Shown here piece by piece: positions 46,350-54,197 of a stretch of 64,000 bases of DNA; the first letter of the stretch is position 1, and every line of letters begins with the position of its first letter. The stretch is from CAVWDI01 sp963793095 (GTDB taxonomy: Bacteria; Chloroflexota; Anaerolineae; Anaerolineales; UBA4823), in assembly GCA_963793095.1 (NCBI GenBank), contig CAWBYY010000002.1:434001-498000 (forward strand), read 5' to 3'. The notes under the pieces were generated by a model. It did no database searches and had not been told where the DNA came from. It saw only the letters and a program-made list of their open reading frames with translations. The translations under genes were made by a program, and so were the position numbers.

Positions 46350-47197
46350 AGGGCTTCATCCTGGTGTTTGATCTGGGCGTATGAAAAGCATGGTCCATCT
46401 TGACAGGCATAAAATTTATTTATCTGGCAGTGACCGCATTTACCTATTCCGCATTTCATGCGGCGCTCGAGGCTTAACCAGATGTTCCCATCGCGCACCC
46501 CCAAACCGATCAATTCCATCAAAACGAAGCGGTACATCACCGGCGGACCACAGGTAATAGCAACGGTATTGGGGGCGTTAACTCGAATCTTTGGAAACAG
46601 CGTTGTGATAACACCGGAATTTCCAGTCCAATGTTCATCCGGTTGATCGACTGTGACATGCAGTTCTATATCCTTGCGGTCATCCCATTTTTGGAGCTCA
46701 TCGACAAATAGAAGTTCGGCGGGATTTTTAGCCCCGTAAAGAATGGTGACGTTACCAAATTTATTGCGTTCATCAAGGACCTGATTGATCAGCGAACGTA
46801 AAGGCGCCAGTCCTAATCCACCTGGAGCAAATAGGATATCTTTGCCAAAAAATCGCCTGATAGGAAAGCCGTGTCCAAATGGTCCCCGCAATCCGATTGT
46901 GTCACCGGGCTCTAATCGATGGAGGGCATTGGTCAAATCGCCCACACGTCTGACGCATATCTCAAATTTCCCGTTGCTGCGACTGGGTGAGGAGGATATA
47001 CTGATTGGCGCCTCGCCAATTCCAAAAAGTGAGACCTGGATAAATTGACCCGGTTCATGGTTGAGTGAGATCCCACCCGGGAGAGCGATGGAGAAGAGTT
47101 TTTCTTTCTCGGATAGATCCTGAATATCCAGAATGTGTGCCCGGGTTGGCATATAGATTGAATCGGCAGACAGGGTATCTAAAAGTTGTATACTCAT
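46346..47197 (-). CDS. hydG: group 3b hydrogenase gamma subunit (FAD/NAD(P)H oxidoreductase)
   Basis: The 283-residue protein belongs to the ferredoxin-NADP reductase family. FAD is bound by the PISISSSP region (near 60), NAD(P) by GPFGHGFPI and FAPGGLGLAPLRSLI (about 102-135) and TCGPPVMYRF (near 225). A C-terminal [2Fe-2S] site is seen as CGIGKCGHCQ with ACQDGPC. It passes electrons between NADP(H) and the iron-sulfur chain of the beta and delta subunits. ATGA overlaps link it to hydB upstream and hydD downstream. Confidence 0.92.
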   Translation of the reverse strand: MSIQLLDTLSADSIYMPTRAHILDIQDLSEKEKLFSIALPGGISLNHEPGQFIQVSLFGIGEAPISISSSPSRSNGKFEICVRRVGDLTNALHRLEPGDTIGLRGPFGHGFPIRRFFGKDILFAPGGLGLAPLRSLINQVLDERNKFGNVTILYGAKNPAELLFVDELQKWDDRKDIELHVTVDQPDEHWTGNSGVITTLFPKIRVNAPNTVAITCGPPVMYRFVLMELIGLGVRDGNIWLSLERRMKCGIGKCGHCQINKFYACQDGPCFSYAQIKHQDEAL

Positions 47198-48258
47198 ACG
47201 ATGGCGACCTCCTGGCGGATCTTGCGAGCGGCAGAATGGCGGCGAAAGAGCTGGTTTAGCACAGCTATTGGAGTGATTTTAACCAGACAGGCTTCTGCAC
47301 AACGACCACATCCCACACAACCGACCAGACCAGGTTCAATACTCTGGTATTTGTATTTTCTTAAGAAGCGGTGCCTGAGCCGGTAGGCTTGTTTTGAGCG
47401 GAAGTTATGTCCCCCGGCTACAGTAGCGAATTCATCTAACATGCATGAATCCCAAATTCTTATTCTCTCTCCAACGCTGAGCGATAAATCCACTTGTTCC
47501 CGGATATCGAAACAATAACAAGTAGGGCAGACGAGGTTACAGGAACCGCATCCCAGACAGCGTTCTCCAAGTTCTTCCCACAGCGAAGAGCGGTGGACAA
47601 AAGTCATCAGGCTGGGCAGTTCAGTGATGTCGGCTTCTAATTGGTATGGAAAACTCGACCACTTTTTACTCATAACGTGGTTGATCAGGTTATGGTCCTC
47701 TTGGGTTGGATCCAAACAATTATTAAAGCCTTCAAGCAGTTCCTTTCCTTTTTCAGAACCAATGTACAGGGCGTATGCTGTCCCTAAATCGATGAGGTGT
47801 AAATCAAATTCTTCGGGATTGTTCAAAGTCCCCATATCTTTGCAAAATGCATGAGCACTGCAGGGTTCCAGACATTCCATACCGACCAGGATTGTATTCT
47901 GGCGCCTGGAAAAGTAATGTTGATCCAACCGATCTTTCTTAAAGACTGCATCCAACAAGCGAATTGCATGTAAGTCGCAGGTATGAACACCCAAGATCAC
48001 AGTTGGAGTATCTTCAATAATTGGATATGCCTGATTTTCAGCTGTATTGAATTGGATCAGCTCTTCCCGAGTCGGTTGGAGTGCTTTTTTGGGAGGCAGA
48101 ATAGTCGTCTTATAATTCAGCTCAACCAGGTCTGATGAATGAACCTCACTGAAGACATATTGGTCCCGCACAAGCCGGGGTGCAATCAACCGGTAATCAA
48201 CCAGCAAATTTTTAATCCAGCCATCCATTGCATCCTTTGGAAGAATCTTGAGGGTCAT
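47194..48258 (-). CDS. hydB: group 3b hydrogenase beta subunit (iron-sulfur)
   Basis: The 354-residue protein starts at ATG 48258 with AGGAGTG upstream. Its C-terminal part binds two [4Fe-4S] clusters: CLGCGSCNLVCPTCYCFD (near 236-253) and CVGCGRCAEAC (near 318-328), with the segment GRIRIWDSCMLDE-like between them typical of the family. The N-terminal half has the hydrogenase beta-subunit fold with cysteines in GVHTCDL and MECLEPCSAHAFC. It mediates electrons to ferredoxin-type or sulfur acceptors. It is the first of the hydBGDA genes. Confidence 0.92.
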   Translation of the reverse strand: MTLKILPKDAMDGWIKNLLVDYRLIAPRLVRDQYVFSEVHSSDLVELNYKTTILPPKKALQPTREELIQFNTAENQAYPIIEDTPTVILGVHTCDLHAIRLLDAVFKKDRLDQHYFSRRQNTILVGMECLEPCSAHAFCKDMGTLNNPEEFDLHLIDLGTAYALYIGSEKGKELLEGFNNCLDPTQEDHNLINHVMSKKWSSFPYQLEADITELPSLMTFVHRSSLWEELGERCLGCGSCNLVCPTCYCFDIREQVDLSLSVGERIRIWDSCMLDEFATVAGGHNFRSKQAYRLRHRFLRKYKYQSIEPGLVGCVGCGRCAEACLVKITPIAVLNQLFRRHSAARKIRQEVAIV

Positions 48259-48276
48259 TATCTATCACTCCTGTTT

Positions 48277-48798
48277 TCAGGTGGGCAACCAGTCATATCT
48301 GCATCCGGGAAAATTTCCTTGAATAAATAAATCTACCCGACTGCTGCAGTCATAAGTTGGTTGCAGGGAGGGTTGAAGGAGCTTAACGAGAACGTGAAGA
48401 ACAGCTCGTAATGATTCTTTCACCAGCGGTGACAGCGCTGATTTGAAGGAAACATCGTCCGGCTGAATCCCGAGGATGATTACCCGGCTGCCTGTTTCGT
48501 GGCTGATATACCTGCAAAGTAATTGCAGGGGAAGTGTATGGGTTGAAAAGCTGAATCCGCCAATTGTCCGCGGATCAATGCAGCGCACACTCCCGGGTTT
48601 GAGCCCCATCTGGGCAGCATCAATGATCAACACCAGATCAGGGGAAAAATGCCGCAGTTCTCCCAACTTGTTTTCCGGCGCGATGCCGGCGTTTATTACC
48701 AGCAGACGCTCACCATAGATATCGTTCTGTAAAAATACCCGCACCATGATTACTCCAGCCGCATCATCGCTGTGCAATACGCTGCCGATCCCCAACAC
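48277..48798 (-). CDS. hydrogenase maturation protease (HycI-like) for the group 4 enzyme
   Basis: The 173-residue frame has the maturation-protease ligands: LGIGSVLHSDDAAG (Asp), IIDAAQMGLKPG (Asp) and STHTLPLQLLC (His). The start is uncertain: GTG 48798 is 18 bases from GGAGG, an in-frame stop lies further upstream, and the family normally begins RIAVLGIG, so a non-standard start a few codons earlier is possible. It lies between the group 4 ferredoxin subunit gene and hydB, so its client is probably the group 4 large subunit. Two proteases for two large subunits is the expected pairing. Confidence 0.85.
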   Translation of the reverse strand: MLGIGSVLHSDDAAGVIMVRVFLQNDIYGERLLVINAGIAPENKLGELRHFSPDLVLIIDAAQMGLKPGSVRCIDPRTIGGFSFSTHTLPLQLLCRYISHETGSRVIILGIQPDDVSFKSALSPLVKESLRAVLHVLVKLLQPSLQPTYDCSSRVDLFIQGNFPGCRYDWLPT

Positions 48799-48843
48799 TG
48801 CTATCCGGGGTACTTTACCTCCGAAACCAGTTGCAGCAACTCT

Positions 48844-49242
48844 TTATAGAGCTGGTTCTGCCAGTACATATTGAATGTCACCTGCTTCTCCAAACCATCT
48901 GGTGTAACCCTGTTTATCCAGGGCTGCCATTTCCCAAACATCAGCTTTCATCGTTAAACAACCATGATTACAGCTGTGTACACATTGCGCGCAAAAGGTG
49001 CAGCGGTCAACATGGTACTGAAGCACAAAACGTTTTTCCTTCTTGTCAATAACGATCACCTCAATCGCATTTGCCGGGCAATCCATTGCGCAGATCCCAC
49101 ATCCGGTGCATTTTTCTGCATCCCAATCAATGCAACCCCGAAATCTTTTGGGTGGGTCCTGTCGAACTTTCGGGTATTTTTCGGTAACTGGTTTCATAAA
49201 CAGCGAGCTCAACACATCGCCGAACATCGCACCAATTTTCAT
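48844..49242 (-). CDS. group 4 hydrogenase ferredoxin-type subunit (NuoI/MbhN-like)
   Basis: ATG 49242 overlaps the stop of the NuoH-like gene (ATGA), giving 132 residues. Two [4Fe-4S] motifs are clear: CTGCGICAMDCPANAI and CTFCAQCVHSCNHGCL, the second ending without the usual CP. This subunit wires electrons from ferredoxin to the small subunit. A longer frame on the same strand starting inside the NuoH-like gene is not needed. Confidence 0.9.
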   Translation of the reverse strand: MKIGAMFGDVLSSLFMKPVTEKYPKVRQDPPKRFRGCIDWDAEKCTGCGICAMDCPANAIEVIVIDKKEKRFVLQYHVDRCTFCAQCVHSCNHGCLTMKADVWEMAALDKQGYTRWFGEAGDIQYVLAEPAL

Positions 49243-50159
49243 AAGACCATCCTTCCGCCAATCATAAATAACCACTGCACCAACACCAGCAACACCCCGT
49301 AGCGCCACCATAAACCTACCGTTTGGTCAATCCGCAGTCGAGTTAAGAGCGCCTGCAGTCCAGCAATCACCAGGAGCAGTGCCAGCGTCTTCAATAGAAA
49401 AACCAGTGGATTGGACACTCCCCCAAGGTAAAATGCCGCGATCAGAGTTAGGCCGATAACCATTTCAACCCCTTTGCCCAGGCGAAATAGGGCTAATCCC
49501 CTTCCGCTGTATTCTGTCAATGCCCCGGCGACGATCTCGGTTTCTGCCTCTGGTGCATCAAACGGCGGCAGCTCTAATTTACCCATCAAACCAACCAGGG
49601 CGACAATAAAACCCAAGGGTTGGGTGATCAGAAGCCATCTTTGGCTTGTATAGGCAGTTATTTCGCTGATCTGCCAGCTTCCAGCTGCAAGCGCAGGGCC
49701 AAGCATTGCCAGTAAGAAGGGCGCCTCGTATGAAAAAAGTTGAGTGAGCGTACGAGTTGCACCTACCAGAGAGAAGCGGTCCATTGTGTTTGCTCCCGCT
49801 AAGCCAATGCACAGGGTAAGCAGACTAAGCAAGTATATGGTGACGATTAAATCACCGGCAAAACTGTAAACCGGCGGGAAACCTGCCATCGGTACATATA
49901 AAGCTGCAGTCAAACCCCCTGCGAGAGCGACCACTGGTAGGATGATATATAAAGCCGGATTGCTGCCATCCGGGATGACCTCTTCGTTTGCCAGCAGCTT
50001 AACAGCATCTGCCAGAGGTTGGAACCAGCGCGGGCCGATCCGGTTCTGGTACTGGGAAACCAATTTCCGGTCTGCCCACTCGTAGAACATTCCTGCAGCA
50101 AGTAGAAAAAGACCGCTGGGAAAAATGATTAATGCAATAATATTCCTAAGAATTTCCAT
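49239..50159 (-). CDS. group 4 hydrogenase membrane subunit (NuoH/MbhM-like)
   Basis: The 306-residue protein has eight hydrophobic segments and the NuoH signatures RIGPRWFQPLADAVKLL (near 42-58), MDRFSLVGATRTLTQLFSYEAPFLL (conserved quinone-loop region, cited in part), and PFDAPEAETEIVAGALTEYSG-like loop near 200. In complex I this subunit joins the peripheral arm to the pump. In energy-converting hydrogenases it does the same without a quinone. It overlaps the large-subunit gene by 14 bases. Confidence 0.92.
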   Translation of the reverse strand: MEILRNIIALIIFPSGLFLLAAGMFYEWADRKLVSQYQNRIGPRWFQPLADAVKLLANEEVIPDGSNPALYIILPVVALAGGLTAALYVPMAGFPPVYSFAGDLIVTIYLLSLLTLCIGLAGANTMDRFSLVGATRTLTQLFSYEAPFLLAMLGPALAAGSWQISEITAYTSQRWLLITQPLGFIVALVGLMGKLELPPFDAPEAETEIVAGALTEYSGRGLALFRLGKGVEMVIGLTLIAAFYLGGVSNPLVFLLKTLALLLVIAGLQALLTRLRIDQTVGLWWRYGVLLVLVQWLFMIGGRMVL

Positions 50160-51339
50160 TGTAATACCTTATCCCGTAATTCCTTAACTCCTCCCAGGTC
50201 CATAGTGTTTTTTTTCTTTTTTGGTAATTAATTTGAACTGAGCGGTCATTACATGAAAAACATGGGTCGATACCAGCAAGGATCACTGGTATGTCGGCTA
50301 ACTGGCTGCCGATTGCCAGTTTTACGACCGAGGACATGTTACAGATAGTCGGCGTGCGCACCTTGATGCGTTCAGGTTTGTCTGTGCCGTTGGATTTGAT
50401 GAAATAGAAAAGCTCGCCTCGTGGAGCTTCAACCCGCACAACTGTTTCACCAGGCTGAATTCTCCTTTTCATCCGCACAACCAGTTCTCCTTCAGGCAGG
50501 TTGTCTAATATCTGGTTGATCAGATGGCAGCTTTCTATCATTTCCTTAACCCGCACAATAAATCGAGCTTCCAAATCACCGTTCGTCTCCAGGACAATGG
50601 AAACAGGGTACTTCTTATAGGCAGAATAAGGCGCTTCAACCCGGATATCGCGTTGTACGTTCGAGGCACGCGCTGTCGGCCCTACTGCACCCAGCACTTC
50701 CGCTTGATTGCGGGTCATACCCCCGATGCCGCGCGTGCGCTTGAGAAACAAAGCATCGCTGGTGACGATCCCCAAATAGTAATTTAAACGCTCCTCCAGG
50801 TATTCAAGGCCATTGCGGATAATGTCTTCCTGTTCACTATCTACATCATATTTGACTCCTCCAAGCAGGTTAGCGGAATAATTAACCCTGTTGCCGGTTA
50901 GACTTTCCAGGATGTCCATTACAGTTTCCCTGTCGCGCCAGCTGTACATAAAAAGGGTATCAAACCCCGCTTCGTGAGAGGCTACACCCAACCACAGAAA
51001 GTGACTGTGGATCCTTTCTAATTCAGCCACCAGTATCCGTATAGCCTGTGCCCTTGGGGGTGCTTCTATACCTGCTAATTTTTCAACCCCCAGACAGTAC
51101 GCTGTAGAGTGAATATGCGAACATATCCCGCAGATGCGCTCCAGGAGATATTGGGTCTGCACCCAGTTGCGCTCCTCAGCAGCCCTTTCAACTCCTCTGT
51201 GGGCGTATCCCAGTCGAACGTAAGCATTGGTTACAATTTCTCCATCGACATTAAGCGAGAAAAAAGCGGGTTCTTTCAGCGCCGGATGCTGCGGACCGAT
51301 GGGTACTGTAAATTTGTTATCTATTTTTGTCTTTTGCAT
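50146..51339 (-). CDS. group 4 [NiFe]-hydrogenase catalytic large subunit (NuoD/MbhL/HycE-like)
   Basis: From ATG 51339 (MQKTKIDNKFTV, AAGG six bases upstream) the protein has 397 residues; ATG 51366 is the alternative. Both nickel-binding pairs are intact: RICGIC (near 68-73) and DPCFSCNDR (near 366), so this is a hydrogenase and not a complex I NuoD. The fold matches NuoD (PIGPQHPALKEPAFF, LGYAHRGVE, GVASHEAGFDTLFMYSWRDRE in part). Proton reduction or H2 oxidation at this site would be coupled to the membrane pump. The sequence after DPCFSCNDR continues for about 30 residues, as in enzymes whose C-terminus is trimmed. Confidence 0.93.
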   Translation of the reverse strand: MQKTKIDNKFTVPIGPQHPALKEPAFFSLNVDGEIVTNAYVRLGYAHRGVERAAEERNWVQTQYLLERICGICSHIHSTAYCLGVEKLAGIEAPPRAQAIRILVAELERIHSHFLWLGVASHEAGFDTLFMYSWRDRETVMDILESLTGNRVNYSANLLGGVKYDVDSEQEDIIRNGLEYLEERLNYYLGIVTSDALFLKRTRGIGGMTRNQAEVLGAVGPTARASNVQRDIRVEAPYSAYKKYPVSIVLETNGDLEARFIVRVKEMIESCHLINQILDNLPEGELVVRMKRRIQPGETVVRVEAPRGELFYFIKSNGTDKPERIKVRTPTICNMSSVVKLAIGSQLADIPVILAGIDPCFSCNDRSVQINYQKRKKTLWTWEELRNYGIRYYNGNS

Positions 51340-51352
51340 TTTTGACCTTGTT

Positions 51353-51820
51353 CTAACTTGGTTCATTCAGCATTTCAGGTTGAAAATCCTTCAGGAGTGG
51401 ATAAACGCCATCTGGCCAGTCATCGGGCAGGTATAGATGAGCTGGATTGCGCAATCCGATAACCTTGACTCCGAACATTTCGCTGAGTTCGCGCTCAAAC
51501 GGTTCTGCGCCAGGTATGATTTCAGTGAGCGTGTTAATTTCTGGCGAGTCTTTGGGAACATTTACTCGCAGTGTAATGGTTGCATAGCCTGTACAGAAGT
51601 GAAATAGAACCTCCAGTACCTCCTGGTCTGTACCGGGATCAATTCCGGTGATTGCAGACAGGTATCCGAGATGTTTGACTCTTAAGCCAGCCGCGGCGAC
51701 GATTACGTTTTTGGGATCTGTGAGGTAAAAGTCTAGGCGATCAACTTCAGGGCTCTCCACTTTCTCTGAGAGATCCTCAATAAGGAGTCGGGCGGTGGTT
51801 AAGATTGTTTCTGTATCCAT
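51353..51820 (-). CDS. group 4 hydrogenase subunit (NuoC/MbhK-like)
   Basis: The 155-residue protein matches the 30-kDa complex I subunit: LGYLSAITGIDPGTDQE-like opening, VNVPKDSPEINTLTEIIPGA, ERELSEMFGVKVIGL and the end YLPDDWPDGVYPLLKDF. It stabilises the large subunit at the hinge. As a separate gene it differs from the fused HycE type and resembles Mbh and Ech arrangements. Confidence 0.92.
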   Translation of the reverse strand: MDTETILTTARLLIEDLSEKVESPEVDRLDFYLTDPKNVIVAAAGLRVKHLGYLSAITGIDPGTDQEVLEVLFHFCTGYATITLRVNVPKDSPEINTLTEIIPGAEPFERELSEMFGVKVIGLRNPAHLYLPDDWPDGVYPLLKDFQPEMLNEPS

Positions 51821-51826
51821 AGGTGT

Positions 51827-52348
51827 TCAGAACTCCAATAATGGCTCGGGCTCGTTTTGCGGATTATCATTTAATGGCAAAGCAGGTTTGAATGCGGGTT
51901 TCAAACTGTTTAACAGTTTCACCACGCCATCGATGATGGCTTCTGGACGCGGCGGGCAGCCTGGAATGTAAGCATCTACCGGGAGCAGGTTGTCAATGCC
52001 GTTCATAACATTGTAGCAATCCCTGAAGACTCCTCCAGTGATGGCGCAGGTGCCGACTGCGACGACAAACTTGGGTTCCGGCATCTGTTCATAGATTCGC
52101 AGCAAGCGATCTCGCGCCTGCCTTGTTATTGCTCCGGTGCAGACCAGGACATCTGCATGGCGCGGGCTTCCCATCAGTTTCACACCAAAGCGCTCCAGAT
52201 CATAACGAGGTGTTAGCGTGGCCAGAATTTCAATGTCACAGCCATTACAGGAGCCGCTGTTAAAATGCAAGAACCAGGGTGAATTTATGCGCCCCCATGC
52301 TCTCAGGTGGTCAAGCGAGTAACTTAATAAGCTCTGATTTAACTTCAT
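51827..52348 (-). CDS. group 4 [NiFe]-hydrogenase small subunit (NuoB/MbhJ-like)
   Basis: From ATG 52348 (GGAG six bases before; TTG 52360 possible) the protein has 173 residues. It holds one [4Fe-4S] cluster with ligands in SGSCNGCDIEIL, GTCAITGG and GCPPRPE, the complex I N2-like arrangement. It conveys electrons to the NiFe site. The N-terminal HFNSGSCNGC lacks the adjacent-cysteine pair found in quinone-reducing NuoB, consistent with a hydrogenase. Confidence 0.93.
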   Translation of the reverse strand: MKLNQSLLSYSLDHLRAWGRINSPWFLHFNSGSCNGCDIEILATLTPRYDLERFGVKLMGSPRHADVLVCTGAITRQARDRLLRIYEQMPEPKFVVAVGTCAITGGVFRDCYNVMNGIDNLLPVDAYIPGCPPRPEAIIDGVVKLLNSLKPAFKPALPLNDNPQNEPEPLLEF

Positions 52349-52369
52349 TCGTTTCTCCAATAAAATCCG

Positions 52370-52684
52370 TTATCCAAGTATCAATGCTGCCAAAACCAGC
52401 AGCAATCCCAGCAGGTAGATAACTGCAGTCAGAGTGATATTGTTGCTACCAAGGACTAAAACGCCGAGATGCAGGATGGCGAAAAAAAGGGCAACGACGA
52501 AGAAAGGCCTGTAACCAGGTGCAGCAAGACGGCTGGGGGGTTGCTCTCCACTGGAATACGTGCTCGTTTTAACTGCTGTTGGATTAGCAGGCCCAGCCAG
52601 GATCCGCCCGGCTGCGGTTAAAATTGCAACCAGGATAATATAGATTAAGAAAGCAATTGGGGGACTCAGGATGTTGTATTCCAT
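52370..52684 (-). CDS. small membrane subunit, NuoA-like without its acidic residues
   Basis: The 104-residue protein has three hydrophobic segments in the NuoA pattern and the intervening loop TSTYSSGEQPPSRLAAPGYR, which resembles the YECG loop of NuoA but lacks its Cys and Glu. The second helix FFVVALFFAILHLGVLVLG lacks the conserved acidic residue of quinone-reducing enzymes. The position between the antiporter-like subunit and the small subunit suggests a structural role linking pump to peripheral arm. GAGGT precedes ATG 52684. Confidence 0.78.
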   Translation of the reverse strand: MEYNILSPPIAFLIYIILVAILTAAGRILAGPANPTAVKTSTYSSGEQPPSRLAAPGYRPFFVVALFFAILHLGVLVLGSNNITLTAVIYLLGLLLVLAALILG

Positions 52685-52703
52685 ATTGACCTCATATTTT
52701 TCC

Positions 52704-54197
52704 CTACCAACCGAAGGCTGTTAGCACTGCGCTGCCAGCCGGGTAAACCAGCCAGTTCATAATGCTGGGTAAAATACCGATTATGATCACCCCAATTGCC
52801 ATAAGAACCAATGGGATACTCATAATTCCTGGGACGGATTTTCCGAACCTTACTGCCTCGGATTCCTGGCGACGGTAGACTATGTTCACTAGCGGGACAT
52901 AATAAACTAATGAGAACACACTGTTCAGCGCAGCGAATAACACCAGAATTGCCATCAACCTGTTCCCAGTCTCAAAACCTGCCAGGATTATCTGCCATTT
53001 AGATGGAAAACCTGCCAGCAGTGGAATGCCGCCCAGGCTGAGCAGCGCCAGGCTGAAAGTCAGTGCCACCATTGGATAACGCCGGGAGGCGCCAGAAAGA
53101 TCGCTCACCAATAGAGGATCATGGTTGCCTGACGAGATATGTAATACATACAGCAGGGCGCCTGCTGAAAGAAATGCCAGACCTTTCATCAAGCCATGAT
53201 TGAAAAGGTGGAACATACCGCCCACAGCGCCGTCTGAATTCCCTAGATATATGGCTATCCCCAGCCCAACCAGCATATAACCGACATGCGTCAGGCTTGA
53301 GTATGCCAGCATTCGTTTGACCTGCTTCTGAGGTAGTGCTAACATGTTCCCGATCAGCATATTGAGAACACCAAAAAGGATCAGCAGCGGTCCCCACAAT
53401 GTCGTTACGGACGATAGGGTGCCAAGTGAACGCAGCATGGCGATCAGACCCGCTTCAATTACAATACCTGATAGCATTGCACTGATCCCGCTTGGCGCCT
53501 GGGAGTGTGCATCCGGAAGCCATGTGTGTAGCGGAACTAGGGCGGCTTTGACTCCATATCCAATCACAAATAACACTCCTGCAACCACCATAGAGGGGGA
53601 ACTGATGCCAGTTGCTTTTATTGCATTTAAATCCAATTGACCGGTTTGAGCGTACACAATTCCGATTCCAATAAGAATGAATACAGATCCAGCTGCACTC
53701 TGCACAAGATACTTAATTCCCGCTTCCAGTGAGGCTGGTCTTTCATTGTAAAAAGCAACTAGCAGAAATGAGGCAATTGCCATTGCTTCGAACCAGATCC
53801 AAAGATTAAAAATGTCGCAGGCGCATCCAAGACCCGCCATCATGGCAATCATCGCCAGGAGCATAGCGAAATACTTCTCCTGGCCAGATTCACCCTGCAG
53901 ATATGGTCCGGAAAACAGGACCACGAAAACGCCTAATCCTAAAGACACTCCTGCTACGAGCAAACCTAATCCATCCAGGCATAAGGAAATTGTGCCCAAT
54001 TTGAAAGATAGTTGTTCGCCCTGGTTGAGCGCCAGGGCAGCCTGTACAAATGGTATCCAGGCAGCCAGTAGAGCGATCAGAGCGATTATCTGGGGAATAT
54101 TTTGGCTGCGGTTCTTTCCTATCCGGCCGCTTAAATATGCTAAGGGGGAAGCGATGAGGGGAAATAGTATGATCCAATTAAAAGGTAGTGTTTCCAT
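52704..54197 (-). CDS. ion-translocating antiporter-like subunit (NuoN/NuoM/MrpD-like)
   Basis: From ATG 54197 the protein has 497 residues and about 14 hydrophobic segments. The pump motif is GYGVKAALVPLHTWLPDAHS with its conserved Lys, followed by PSGISAMLSGIVIEAGL, and a second channel Lys lies near QVKRMLAYSSLTHVGY. The Glu in helix 5 and His after it are in place. It overlaps the NuoL-like stop by 20 bases. It provides one of two proton or sodium channels in the complex. Confidence 0.92.
   Translation of the reverse strand: METLPFNWIILFPLIASPLAYLSGRIGKNRSQNIPQIIALIALLAAWIPFVQAALALNQGEQLSFKLGTISLCLDGLGLLVAGVSLGLGVFVVLFSGPYLQGESGQEKYFAMLLAMIAMMAGLGCACDIFNLWIWFEAMAIASFLLVAFYNERPASLEAGIKYLVQSAAGSVFILIGIGIVYAQTGQLDLNAIKATGISSPSMVVAGVLFVIGYGVKAALVPLHTWLPDAHSQAPSGISAMLSGIVIEAGLIAMLRSLGTLSSVTTLWGPLLILFGVLNMLIGNMLALPQKQVKRMLAYSSLTHVGYMLVGLGIAIYLGNSDGAVGGMFHLFNHGLMKGLAFLSAGALLYVLHISSGNHDPLLVSDLSGASRRYPMVALTFSLALLSLGGIPLLAGFPSKWQIILAGFETGNRLMAILVLFAALNSVFSLVYYVPLVNIVYRRQESEAVRFGKSVPGIMSIPLVLMAIGVIIIGILPSIMNWLVYPAGSAVLTAFGW

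Noticed and set aside
48844..49311. Longer N-terminus for the ferredoxin subunit
   Set aside because: The extra 23 residues lie within the NuoH-like gene; the ATGA overlap at 49242 gives the expected start MKIGAMFG.
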